Part shown: in pieces, positions 37,193 to 43,464 of the stretch | How positions within the stretch are numbered: the first letter of the stretch is position 1 | Layout of the letters: each line of letters begins with the position of its first letter | Origin: Methanothrix sp. | GTDB taxonomy: Archaea; Halobacteriota; Methanosarcinia; Methanotrichales; Methanotrichaceae | Length of the DNA: 43,464 nt | Assembly: GCA_017994055.1 (NCBI GenBank) | Contig: JAGOLL010000011.1 | Coordinates: 1-43,464 of the forward strand | Direction: 5' to 3' | Notes under the pieces: model-generated | The model's database searches: none | The model's input: the letters and a program-made list of their open reading frames with translations, nothing else | Told to the model about the DNA's origin: nothing | Translations under genes and position numbers: made by a program

Positions 37193-37287
37193 GCTTCAGG
37201 CAATACATTTTGATCTCCCGATTCAATGCTGGCTCATTGCATCCTGGGAAAAGGCTTAATTTATTCCGGGTGCATGAGCTATCCCCC

Positions 37288-37824
37288 ATGAGATCTATCT
37301 TCCAATTGGCTGCAGTCGCCTTGGTTCTACTGGCAGCCGGCTGCCTCGCCCCAAAAGAGGAGGCAGCAGCGGGCAAGGTTCTGCTGAAGACCAGCATGGG
37401 TGACGTCACCATCCAGCTATACGATGATATGCCCAAGACCGCCGGCAACTTCCGGGATCTGGCAGAGAAGGGATTCTATAACGGGGTGATCTTCCACCGG
37501 GTGATAGACGGCTTCATGATCCAGGGGGGAGATCCCACAGGAACCGGTTCCGGCGGGCCGGGCTACACCATAGATGATGAGTTTGCCGAGAGCAACAGGA
37601 ACTTCCGGGGAACGGTAAGCATGGCCAACGCCGGGCCCAACACCGGAGGCAGCCAGTTCTTCATCAACCTGGTGGACAACAACTACCTGGACAGCGCCCA
37701 TCCCGTCTTCGGAAAGGTGATCGAGGGAATGGATGTGGTGGATGCCATAGGCAGAGTCCCCACCGATTCGAGCGACCGACCTATTAACGAGGTCAAGATC
37801 ATCGAGGCAAAGATGGTCTCTTGA
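37288..37824 (+). CDS. Cyclophilin-type peptidyl-prolyl isomerase, lipoprotein
   Basis: 178 residues with a lipoprotein signal (ending ALVLLAAGC), then a complete cyclophilin domain: LKTSMGDVTIQLYDDMPKTA, VIFHRVIDGFMIQGGDPTG, and MANAGPNTGGSQFFINLV. The catalytic Arg is in FHR and the Phe in QFFI. It should act on proteins outside the membrane. The ATG at 37288 begins the signal and lies 28 bases after a TTAATTTAT box, so the transcript is probably leaderless. The next gene is a cytosolic paralogue. Confidence 0.93.
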   Translation: MRSIFQLAAVALVLLAAGCLAPKEEAAAGKVLLKTSMGDVTIQLYDDMPKTAGNFRDLAEKGFYNGVIFHRVIDGFMIQGGDPTGTGSGGPGYTIDDEFAESNRNFRGTVSMANAGPNTGGSQFFINLVDNNYLDSAHPVFGKVIEGMDVVDAIGRVPTDSSDRPINEVKIIEAKMVS

Positions 37825-37904
37825 TTTATCATCTATCATTTTGCTGCATCACAGGCATAAAAAAAAGAGAGCTTAAAGGCAAATAGGAAAAGGATTTGAT
37901 TGAA

Positions 37905-38384
37905 ATGGCAGAGGAATCCAATAGCAGTGCAGTCAAGGTACAGCTCAAGACCAATATGGGAGAGATCACCCTGGAGCTTTACCCGGATATGCCCATTACC
38001 GCAGGCAACTTCCAGAAGCTGGTGGAGAAGGGATTTTACGATGGCACCATCTTCCACCGGATCATAGACGGCTTCATGATCCAGGGGGGCGATCCCACCG
38101 GCACCGGTCGGGGCGGCCCCGGCTATGCCATCAAGGACGAGTTCACCCGCAAGAACAAAAACGACCGGGGCACCATCAGCATGGCCAATGCCGGGCCCAA
38201 CACCGGGGGCAGCCAGTTCTTCATCAACCTGGTGGACAACAACTTTCTGGACAAGGCCCATCCTGCCTTCGGCAAAGTTGTCGAGGGCATGGAGGTTGTG
38301 GATGCCATGGGCAAGGTGAGGACCGGGCCCATGGACCGGCCGGTGAAAGAGGTGAAGATCGAGAGCGCCAAAGTGGTAGCTTAA
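37905..38384 (+). CDS. Cyclophilin-type peptidyl-prolyl isomerase, cytosolic
   Basis: 159 residues, no signal peptide, otherwise very like the preceding gene: LKTNMGEITLELYPDMPITA, TIFHRIIDGFMIQGGDPTG, MANAGPNTGGSQFFINLV. It catalyses cis-trans isomerisation of prolyl bonds during folding in the cytosol. I chose the ATG at 37905; a TTG three codons upstream is also in frame. It follows its paralogue by 80 bases, and the two share exact DNA stretches of more than 35 bases, so they came from a tandem duplication, or are being converted. Confidence 0.94.
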   Translation: MAEESNSSAVKVQLKTNMGEITLELYPDMPITAGNFQKLVEKGFYDGTIFHRIIDGFMIQGGDPTGTGRGGPGYAIKDEFTRKNKNDRGTISMANAGPNTGGSQFFINLVDNNFLDKAHPAFGKVVEGMEVVDAMGKVRTGPMDRPVKEVKIESAKVVA

Positions 38385-38433
38385 TCAATATTTGAAATAC
38401 CTTTATCTGCTCTCGGCCCAGCTAGAATAGCAT

Positions 38434-38706
38434 ATGCCCAAGCCCAGATCCGGCCGCAATATCATAAGCGCTTCCGAGATCTCTCAATATGTCTACTGCC
38501 CGATCTCCTGGCACCTTAAAAGATCGGGAGTGCCCATGGATTCACCAGGCCTGGAGCGGGGTGTAGCGGAGCACGAGCGGGCCGGAGGCTGTCTGCGTCT
38601 TGCGGCCCGCCGGGAGAGGACAGCAAGTCTGCTCCGCATGGTGGCCTTGCTGCTCGCATTTGCCGCGCTGATTCTTTTAGGATGGGTATTATGGATCGGC
38701 TTATAA
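38434..38706 (+). CDS. Cas4-like nuclease, N-terminal half with membrane helix
   Basis: 90 residues that look like the first part of a Cas4/DUF83-type RecB-family nuclease: ISASEISQYVYCPISWHLKR with the N-terminal cluster Cys22, then a G-x-x-E-H type motif with His47 in LERGVAEHERAG. It ends in a membrane helix (about 67-90, ALLLAFAALILLGWVLW). The catalytic Asp, Glu and Lys and three further cysteines of the family are missing here and present in the next frame. Alone it cannot be a complete nuclease. The start lies about 30 bases after a CCTTTATC box. It overlaps the next gene by 25 bases in the -1 frame. Confidence 0.78.
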   Translation: MPKPRSGRNIISASEISQYVYCPISWHLKRSGVPMDSPGLERGVAEHERAGGCLRLAARRERTASLLRMVALLLAFAALILLGWVLWIGL

Positions 38707-39236
38707 ATGCCATTCTGCCAGCACTGCTGCTCCTGGCTCTTGCCCTTACCTCTCTCTATCTCTCCCGGATAGCCTCATCCGGAGTCCGATCCCTGCGCCA
38801 GAAAAACGGCCTCCTCACGGGGCAGGTGATCTACTCCGACCTGGACCGCCCGGCCCAGGCACTTTATTCCCGCTCTTTAGCTCTATCCGGCAAGCCTGAC
38901 TATATCGTCCGCAATGAGGATGGCAGCCTGATTCCGGTGGAGATCAAGAGCAGCAGGGCAATACAGCCCCATCGAGGCCATATGCTTCAGCTCGCCGCCT
39001 ACTGCCTTCTCGTAGAAGAAAATTATAATGTGGCTGTGCCCTATGGAATCCTGGTTTACGCCGATAAGAGGCAGCATAAGATAGAATTCGACAAGCATCT
39101 GCGTGCCGATCTGGTGAGGACAATAGAGGAGATTAGAAGAGCCTCGGAGAGCCGTCCCCCGGAAAGGGGGCACAGCCAGAGGCAGAAATGCCGATGCTGC
39201 TCCTTTAGCCAGAACTGCCAGAGCAGATTGGACTGA
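38682..39236 (+). CDS. Cas4-like PD-(D/E)XK nuclease, C-terminal half with membrane helix
   Basis: 184 residues beginning with a membrane helix (ILPALLLLALALTSLYL), then the nuclease core: Asp73 in GKPDYIV, Glu87 and Lys89 in PVEIKSS, and QLAAY at 103-107. At the end, Cys170-x2-Cys173-x5-Cys179 is the Cas4-type spacing for a [4Fe-4S] cluster. The fourth cysteine and the motif-I His lie in the preceding frame. Start codons at 38682 and 38691 are possible. Catalysis by the known family is single-strand or end-directed DNA cleavage. No CRISPR array or other cas gene is near, so it is a solo Cas4-like protein. Split gene or frameshift is discussed in the findings. Confidence 0.84.
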   Translation: MGIMDRLINAILPALLLLALALTSLYLSRIASSGVRSLRQKNGLLTGQVIYSDLDRPAQALYSRSLALSGKPDYIVRNEDGSLIPVEIKSSRAIQPHRGHMLQLAAYCLLVEENYNVAVPYGILVYADKRQHKIEFDKHLRADLVRTIEEIRRASESRPPERGHSQRQKCRCCSFSQNCQSRLD

Positions 39237-39269
39237 AAAAGCGAATCCAATTTGCGCCTGAATCGAGGC

Positions 39270-39686
39270 TTAAAGCAGCCTTCCCGATTCGATCTTGGCG
39301 CACCTCCCCGCCACTACCCGATAGCCATCCCGGTCCAGCTTGACTATGGTCTCCGGGCTCTCTGTGCCCGGCTGCATCCAGAAGACCTTGAAGCCCTTCT
39401 TCACCGCCTCCTCGGCCAGAGCGGCAACGGCGGAAGGGCGGCGGAATACGTCTATCATGTCTATCTCATCAGGCACATCATCAAGCGAGGCATAGACCTT
39501 CTCCCCCAGGATGGTCCTGCCGGCATAGTTGGGGTTGACCAGAAAGAGCTTGAAGCCGCGGCTTTGCAGCACATCGGAGACGAAGTAGCTGGGCTTATAT
39601 GGATCGGGGGAGATGCCGACCACGCAGATGTTCTTACAGCTGGTCAGAGCCTCCTTGATCTCTCTGTCTTCACGCAGGATGGGCAT
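39270..39686 (-). CDS. CoA-binding domain protein (YccU type)
   Basis: 138 residues forming a single Rossmann-like CoA-binding domain: ICVVGISPDPYKPSYFVSDV, then FKLFLVNPNYAGRTILGEKV, YASLDDVPDEIDMIDVFRRP and KVFWMQPGTESPE. The family binds CoA, but its cellular role is not known. It lies 40 bases after the IorA-like gene, in the same direction, so it may belong to that operon. Convergent with the Cas4-like gene (33 bases between stops). Confidence 0.88.
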   Translation of the reverse strand: MPILREDREIKEALTSCKNICVVGISPDPYKPSYFVSDVLQSRGFKLFLVNPNYAGRTILGEKVYASLDDVPDEIDMIDVFRRPSAVAALAEEAVKKGFKVFWMQPGTESPETIVKLDRDGYRVVAGRCAKIESGRLL

Positions 39687-39725
39687 GAGGTACTGTCTGG
39701 TGCTTATGGGGATAAATAATTTCTT

Positions 39726-41177
39726 TTAATTTTTCCCGCTATCCTTTCTGGTTATGCATCTGCCCCGGGCCACCAGAACGGAGGGGCCCCGGCGGGCCAG
39801 CTCCTCTTGCAGGATGGTCTCAACCTCCTTTTCCGGAGCGGGCAGATCCAGGAAGCGGGTAGGCAGCAGCGCCTCTAAAACGCCGGAAAGATCAGGAGCC
39901 TCCTGAAAGCCAGTCATGGCCGCCACATCATTCTTCAGCACCACCGCCAGAAGATCGCGCTTCTGCCAGACGGCATTGATCAATCCCGCCAAGCCGGAGT
40001 GAGCAAGGGCAAAGTCTCCCATCAGGGCTATGCCCTTGCCGGAAAAGCCGGAGGCCACAGCAGCCGATGAGCCCAGGCCGTAGGCCACGTCCGCAGAGCA
40101 GAACGGCTCCCGCGTGGCCCGGATGGAGCAGCCGGCATCTCCAGCCACGGGCGCATCCACTTTTGCCAGGGCAGAGAAGAGGGCCCGGAAGGGGCAGTCC
40201 GGACAGACGCCCTCATACCCCCTCTCCGCCACGCTCTCATATGCCTGAAGCATTTTATCCCGCCTGCCCTCCAGCGTCTCCAGGGCCTGGATGATGTCCG
40301 AGCGCTCCAGGGCTCCCCGGGGCAGGTGGCCGGTGAGCTTGCCCTTGACCTTGGGATTTTCGGAGAGTATGCTCTCTATAAATGGCTCCGGCTCCTCTGC
40401 CACCAGTATCAATCGATGTCCATCTATAAAGCGGCGCAGGAGCCTCTCCGGCAGGGGATGGCTGTAGGCCAGAGCCAGAACCGAGACACCCAGCCCCTGG
40501 ACCAGGTCGGCAGGATAGCCGCTGGCTATGATCCCGATATCCCCCGATATCTGCACCTGGTTCAGGGGAGAGGACTCGGAGGCCTCCTGGGCAAAGGCCA
40601 TGATCCGATCATGGTGCCTCTGGTGACGGCCTTTTGCCGTCAACTCCCAGTTTTCCTTCTCAAACCTCTGCCCTGTGGTTGGAAGAGGCCGGGATGGGAT
40701 ATGCTCCTCCCGGGCGGCGAGAATCCGGGATGTCACCCTCACCATGACCGGAATCCTGAGCCACTCCGAGAGGGTGTAGGCCTCCAGAAGAGAGGCATGA
40801 AGAAGGCCGGGGCTGCTGGGATCAAGCAGCGGCAGCTCAGAGAGGGGTGCGTAAAACCTGCTGTCCATTTCCGCCTGAGAGCGGCGCGGCCCCAGGTCGT
40901 CTCCTACCAAAACTACAACGCCGGAGCCTATGCCATGGGTGGCGGATATGACCAGAGGATCGGCCAGCAGGTTCATGCCCACCTGCTTGACCACCACCAG
41001 AGAGCGCAAGCCGGTGGCTGAGGCCCCCAGGGCTATCTCCAGGGCCACCTTCTCATTGACCGATATCTGGCAGCTGAGGGCCTGGGCCAGATCGGTTATG
41101 GGATATCCGGGCACATAGGTTCGCACGGACACGGCGGCGTCCTCTGCCGCTTGGATGGCAGCTTCCAGGCCGTTCAT
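39726..41177 (-). CDS. IorA-like TPP enzyme lacking the ferredoxin domain
   Basis: 483 residues similar to the alpha subunit of indolepyruvate:ferredoxin oxidoreductase. It has an N-terminal pyrimidine-type domain (AVSVRTYVPGYPITDLAQAL, EIALGASATGLRSLVVVKQV), a middle domain, and a C-terminal TPP domain (GVCPDCPFRALFSAL, GDAGCSIRA, MGDFALAHSGLAGLINAVWQ, LKNDVAAMTGFQ). Full IorA is about 600 residues and ends with two [4Fe-4S] clusters; here the sequence stops at LVARGRCITRKDSGKN, where that domain would begin. The metal-binding Asp-Gly-Asn set is altered (GDF rather than GDS/GDG). No iorB is in the window. The substrate may differ from aryl pyruvates. It is in an operon with the methanogenesis marker 11 gene (five bases apart). 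Confidence 0.85.
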   Translation of the reverse strand: MNGLEAAIQAAEDAAVSVRTYVPGYPITDLAQALSCQISVNEKVALEIALGASATGLRSLVVVKQVGMNLLADPLVISATHGIGSGVVVLVGDDLGPRRSQAEMDSRFYAPLSELPLLDPSSPGLLHASLLEAYTLSEWLRIPVMVRVTSRILAAREEHIPSRPLPTTGQRFEKENWELTAKGRHQRHHDRIMAFAQEASESSPLNQVQISGDIGIIASGYPADLVQGLGVSVLALAYSHPLPERLLRRFIDGHRLILVAEEPEPFIESILSENPKVKGKLTGHLPRGALERSDIIQALETLEGRRDKMLQAYESVAERGYEGVCPDCPFRALFSALAKVDAPVAGDAGCSIRATREPFCSADVAYGLGSSAAVASGFSGKGIALMGDFALAHSGLAGLINAVWQKRDLLAVVLKNDVAAMTGFQEAPDLSGVLEALLPTRFLDLPAPEKEVETILQEELARRGPSVLVARGRCITRKDSGKN

Positions 41178-41182
41178 GCCTC

Positions 41183-42097
41183 TCAGGCCTTCAAGGATTC
41201 ATCAGGCCGAACCGATTCATCCGGCTGGGCAAAGAAGGGCAGAGCAGCTACGGCTCCGATCAATCCTTGGCCGTTCATCATTATCTGCACACCACTGTCC
41301 CGCGCCGCATCCAGGGCATCCTCATACTGCACCCTCTCTCTTTTGCACCGCTGCCCGAATGGCAGAAGAGATGATGGATCATAGTCCCGGAAGACGGCCA
41401 TACCGGTCTGGGAGGAGACGGAGTACTTGCGCAGCAGTGCTTTGAACTCGGAGAGCATGGCCTCGGCCCGGTCGGGGAGGCAGGCAAACTCCACCACCGT
41501 GGCCACGCAGTTTTGGGTCTTGGTGGGCACGGGAAAGAGCTGCACCAGGGAGTGAGAGATGTAGCGAGCCTCTTTTCGATCCACCTTCTGAGCGATATTG
41601 TGAACCAGGCACCAGGTGGCCCCTTCGGTCTTGGAGTCGGTGTCGTCGATTCCAATGATCAGCCTCTCCCTTCGGGGCAGGACGATGGTTCCCCGGGCGA
41701 CCCGACCTCCGCCACATTCTGTTGCCTCATAACGCAAGACATCCTCCGCCCCGGCCCGGCTGAGGGTAGCCCCTACTCCCCCCCCGCCCAAGCCGGCGTA
41801 GGTAACCTCCACCTCTTTGCCATTAACTGCTACCGACTCTATGCCCGCCGACCTCTTGGAAGAGACCAGATCCAGATCGACTGCTCCGGGTTCGATGGCG
41901 TATCTAAACCAATCCCCGATATTGCGGCAGCTTTTCACCAGGGGACCGCGGCAGTAATGGTACCTGGCCCAGGCCGATCCTCCATAGCAGTTGGAGCGCT
42001 CCATAAGCTCCAACCTGTGACCCTCGTCGTCAACCACGGCATGGATCTGCTTGTAGACCACAACGTATGGATTCTCTAATTCCAATTGCACTGGCAT
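41183..42097 (-). CDS. Methanogenesis marker protein 11
   Basis: 304 residues of a family found in methanogens (TIGR03280-type). It starts MPVQLELENPYVVVYKQIHA; SNCYGGSAWARYHYCRGPLV lies near residue 35. The central motif LIIGIDDTDSKTEGATWCLV, near residues 145-165, resembles the IGIDDTD region of TiaS-like tRNA agmatidine synthases. SLVQLFPVPTKTQNCVATVV follows. The biochemical role is not known to me. The start ATG at 42097 shares one base with the truD stop (TGATG), with GAGG four bases upstream, so it is coupled to truD. The IorA-like gene follows. Confidence 0.93.
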   Translation of the reverse strand: MPVQLELENPYVVVYKQIHAVVDDEGHRLELMERSNCYGGSAWARYHYCRGPLVKSCRNIGDWFRYAIEPGAVDLDLVSSKRSAGIESVAVNGKEVEVTYAGLGGGGVGATLSRAGAEDVLRYEATECGGGRVARGTIVLPRRERLIIGIDDTDSKTEGATWCLVHNIAQKVDRKEARYISHSLVQLFPVPTKTQNCVATVVEFACLPDRAEAMLSEFKALLRKYSVSSQTGMAVFRDYDPSSLLPFGQRCKRERVQYEDALDAARDSGVQIMMNGQGLIGAVAALPFFAQPDESVRPDESLKA

Positions 42098-43416
42098 CAA
42101 TCCTCGGCTGAAACTCTCTCTGATGAATCATGACTGTATTCATTGCCCTTGATATACTCTCTCAATAGCACTGTGGCATAGCTTCCCTTGGGGAGAAGGA
42201 ACCGCAGATTTGCGCTGCTGCCGGAGAAGGTGATCTCGGGCAATACCGGACAGAGGGCAGCGCGTCTGGTACCCTTGGATCCCAGATCCGGGCAAGCGGC
42301 CACCCGGAAGTCCACCTCTGAGACGCCCTCCTCGGCCAGGACGGCCCGCTCAATCTCGCCCTCCCTCCCCTCCCCCAGCTCGGTGTCAAATCCTATCAGG
42401 GGAAGGGTGAGAAAAGATCTGCCCCTCTCCATCAGCCTGTTTATGGCCGAGAGGTTTTCCGGATTAGCCTTTTGCAGCCGGCCCATATCCGGCAGGCCGT
42501 CTCTTGCGAAGCAGACCACATCTCCTATCTCCGCCCGGTTGAGAGGCATTCCTGCCCCCAGGCGGCGGCTTAGGATCTTATTAAAGAGATAGGACTGATA
42601 GGCATGGACGAAGAGGCGGCGCAGGTTGGGAGAGAGCACCATAAAAGAATGGGCATAATCTCCCGGATGCTCCGTCAGATAATTGAGCATGGCCAGTTCA
42701 AAGCTGAGGTATTCCGGGAAATGCTTCAGCGCTGCAGGTATATCCCGGCCGGTCCATAGCGCCTCCCGGACCTTTATGGTCTCTGGCAGCTCTCCGGGAA
42801 AGGGCTGGGCCAGGTAGATGAAGACTGCATCTTCATACTGCCCCCGCACCAGGGCTTCTCCCACTCTGTGGGTCACAGGTCGGACCTCTCCGAACCTCTG
42901 CACCCCGAAGTAGTTGGGGATGCCACCATGACCCTCAATCTGGCGGGTGATGGCGGCAAATCGAGCCTCTGGCTCGGGGCAGGAAAGATCGCGGATGGTG
43001 ATTGAAAAACGGTTGCCCAAAAGATCCCCCAGTCCCACACCACGGTTGGAGCGCCCAAGAACCCTGATCTTCAGGTCCGGCAGGCTGATCCGGGATAGCT
43101 CCTCCGCTTCCAGGTTCATGATGCTGATGCGCTGGCTGGTGACCGCTTTCTTGTCTTTTGTTCCGGCCCAGGAGAACCTCTTCTGGCTGATGCGCAGGAT
43201 CCTGGCCATCTCCCGGATAAGCCTATGCGCATCCCAGTTGGTCTTCTCCACCTCCACTATCAGGTACCTGCCGCCCTCATATGCCCTTTCTGAAAAGAGC
43301 TCAGAGACTACGAAATCCCCGGCGCAGCTCTTGATCTTTCCTCCACATCCGGGTGTATCGGTGATGTAGTATTCCATTCCCAGGGACCGATCCATCTCGC
43401 TGGCAGGAATCATCAT
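42097..43416 (-). CDS. truD: tRNA pseudouridine(13) synthase TruD
   Basis: Makes pseudouridine 13 in tRNA. 439 residues with the TruD hallmark FSWAGTKDKKAVTSQ (catalytic Asp88), preceded by NWDAHRLIREMARIL, and with GNRFSITIRDL, IPNYFGVQRFGE and a TRUD insertion domain in the middle. ATG at 43416 gives the full N-terminus; an ATG eight codons downstream is an alternative. AAGGCGA lies a few bases upstream. Its stop is shared with the methanogenesis marker 11 start. Confidence 0.95.
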   Translation of the reverse strand: MMIPASEMDRSLGMEYYITDTPGCGGKIKSCAGDFVVSELFSERAYEGGRYLIVEVEKTNWDAHRLIREMARILRISQKRFSWAGTKDKKAVTSQRISIMNLEAEELSRISLPDLKIRVLGRSNRGVGLGDLLGNRFSITIRDLSCPEPEARFAAITRQIEGHGGIPNYFGVQRFGEVRPVTHRVGEALVRGQYEDAVFIYLAQPFPGELPETIKVREALWTGRDIPAALKHFPEYLSFELAMLNYLTEHPGDYAHSFMVLSPNLRRLFVHAYQSYLFNKILSRRLGAGMPLNRAEIGDVVCFARDGLPDMGRLQKANPENLSAINRLMERGRSFLTLPLIGFDTELGEGREGEIERAVLAEEGVSEVDFRVAACPDLGSKGTRRAALCPVLPEITFSGSSANLRFLLPKGSYATVLLREYIKGNEYSHDSSERVSAED

Positions 43417-43464
43417 CTATCGCCTTTTGCTGCGCTTGATCTCACTTTTTAATCGCCTCAGACC
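43417..43464 (-). CDS. Possible 3' end of an upstream gene (partial)
   Basis: A minus-strand frame open from the window edge ends in TAG directly against the truD ATG. It encodes a basic tail, GLRRLKSEIKRSKRR. Direct stop-to-start contact is usual in operons, so this may be the C-terminus of a gene upstream of truD. Only 15 codons are visible and chance is possible. Confidence 0.3.
   Translation of the reverse strand, partial: GLRRLKSEIKRSKRR

Noticed and set aside
38434..39236. A CRISPR-cas locus around the Cas4-like genes
   Set aside because: No repeats, cas1, cas2 or effector genes are visible within the window; neighbours are cyclophilins and a CoA-binding protein.

Overview
The window reads as chromosomal DNA of a methanogenic archaeon. 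Coenzyme F420 genes (cofD, cofG), coenzyme M genes (comD, comE and a DUF39-ferredoxin protein), a methanogenesis-marker protein (family 11), sn-glycerol-1-phosphate dehydrogenase for archaeal lipids, the archaeal type of AdoMet synthetase, a VAT/Cdc48 ATPase, archaeal SepF and TTTATA-type promoters all agree. The GC-rich core and the many large Asn-rich surface proteins fit Methanothrix (Methanosaeta) or a relative in the Methanosarcinia. That placement is inference. I saw no rRNA, tRNA, insertion sequence or CRISPR array.

Layout. 1-3.6 kb: a translationally coupled purL-purQ-purS operon (purL is cut by the window edge) in which PurS is a tandem double copy, closed by a perfect 15-bp hairpin. 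3.7-4.6 kb: a cyclophilin-like-fold protein behind a long leader, and a small Cys-containing protein on the other strand. 4.9-8.0 kb (minus): AdoMet synthetase, then the permease and binding lipoprotein of a sulfonate/nitrate-type ABC transporter. Its likely ATPase lies about 11 kb away at 18.7-19.6 kb. 8.3-10.6 kb: coenzyme M synthesis, with a DUF39 + 2[4Fe-4S] protein convergent with and overlapping comDE. 10.8-13.3 kb: a lipoprotein with a VWA domain, an SdrD-B-like domain and seven propeller blades. 13.3-13.9 kb: two small coupled genes. 13.9-18.7 kb (minus): a run of cofD, ZPR1-like, sepF, a small membrane protein, cofG, UPF0179 and egsA. 19.6-26.2 kb (minus): an AT-rich island of surface genes, namely a NosD-like beta-helix protein, a 1204-residue subtilase with three cadherin-like repeats, and a small secreted paralogue of one module of that subtilase. 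26.4-28.5 kb: a secreted VWA protein. 28.7-31.2 kb: alpha-glucan phosphorylase.

31.2-34.5 kb (minus) holds the most unusual system: a Trypco1-like protein followed 3 bp later by a trypsin-STAND NTPase-TPR protein with intact protease and P-loop motifs. This is a predicted biological-conflict (antiviral-type) module. 34.6-39.7 kb: Cdc48/VAT, a PRC-barrel protein, two tandem cyclophilins (one a lipoprotein, one cytosolic), a Cas4-like nuclease split over two membrane-anchored reading frames in different frames, and a CoA-binding protein. 39.7-43.4 kb (minus): a coupled operon of truD, methanogenesis marker 11 and an IorA-like TPP enzyme that lacks the ferredoxin domain.

Many genes start 25-30 nt downstream of a TATA-like box, which points to leaderless transcripts. 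Others carry a GGAGG/AGGTGA ribosome-binding site, and I used these to choose starts. All functional calls come from motifs and remembered family features, without database searches.
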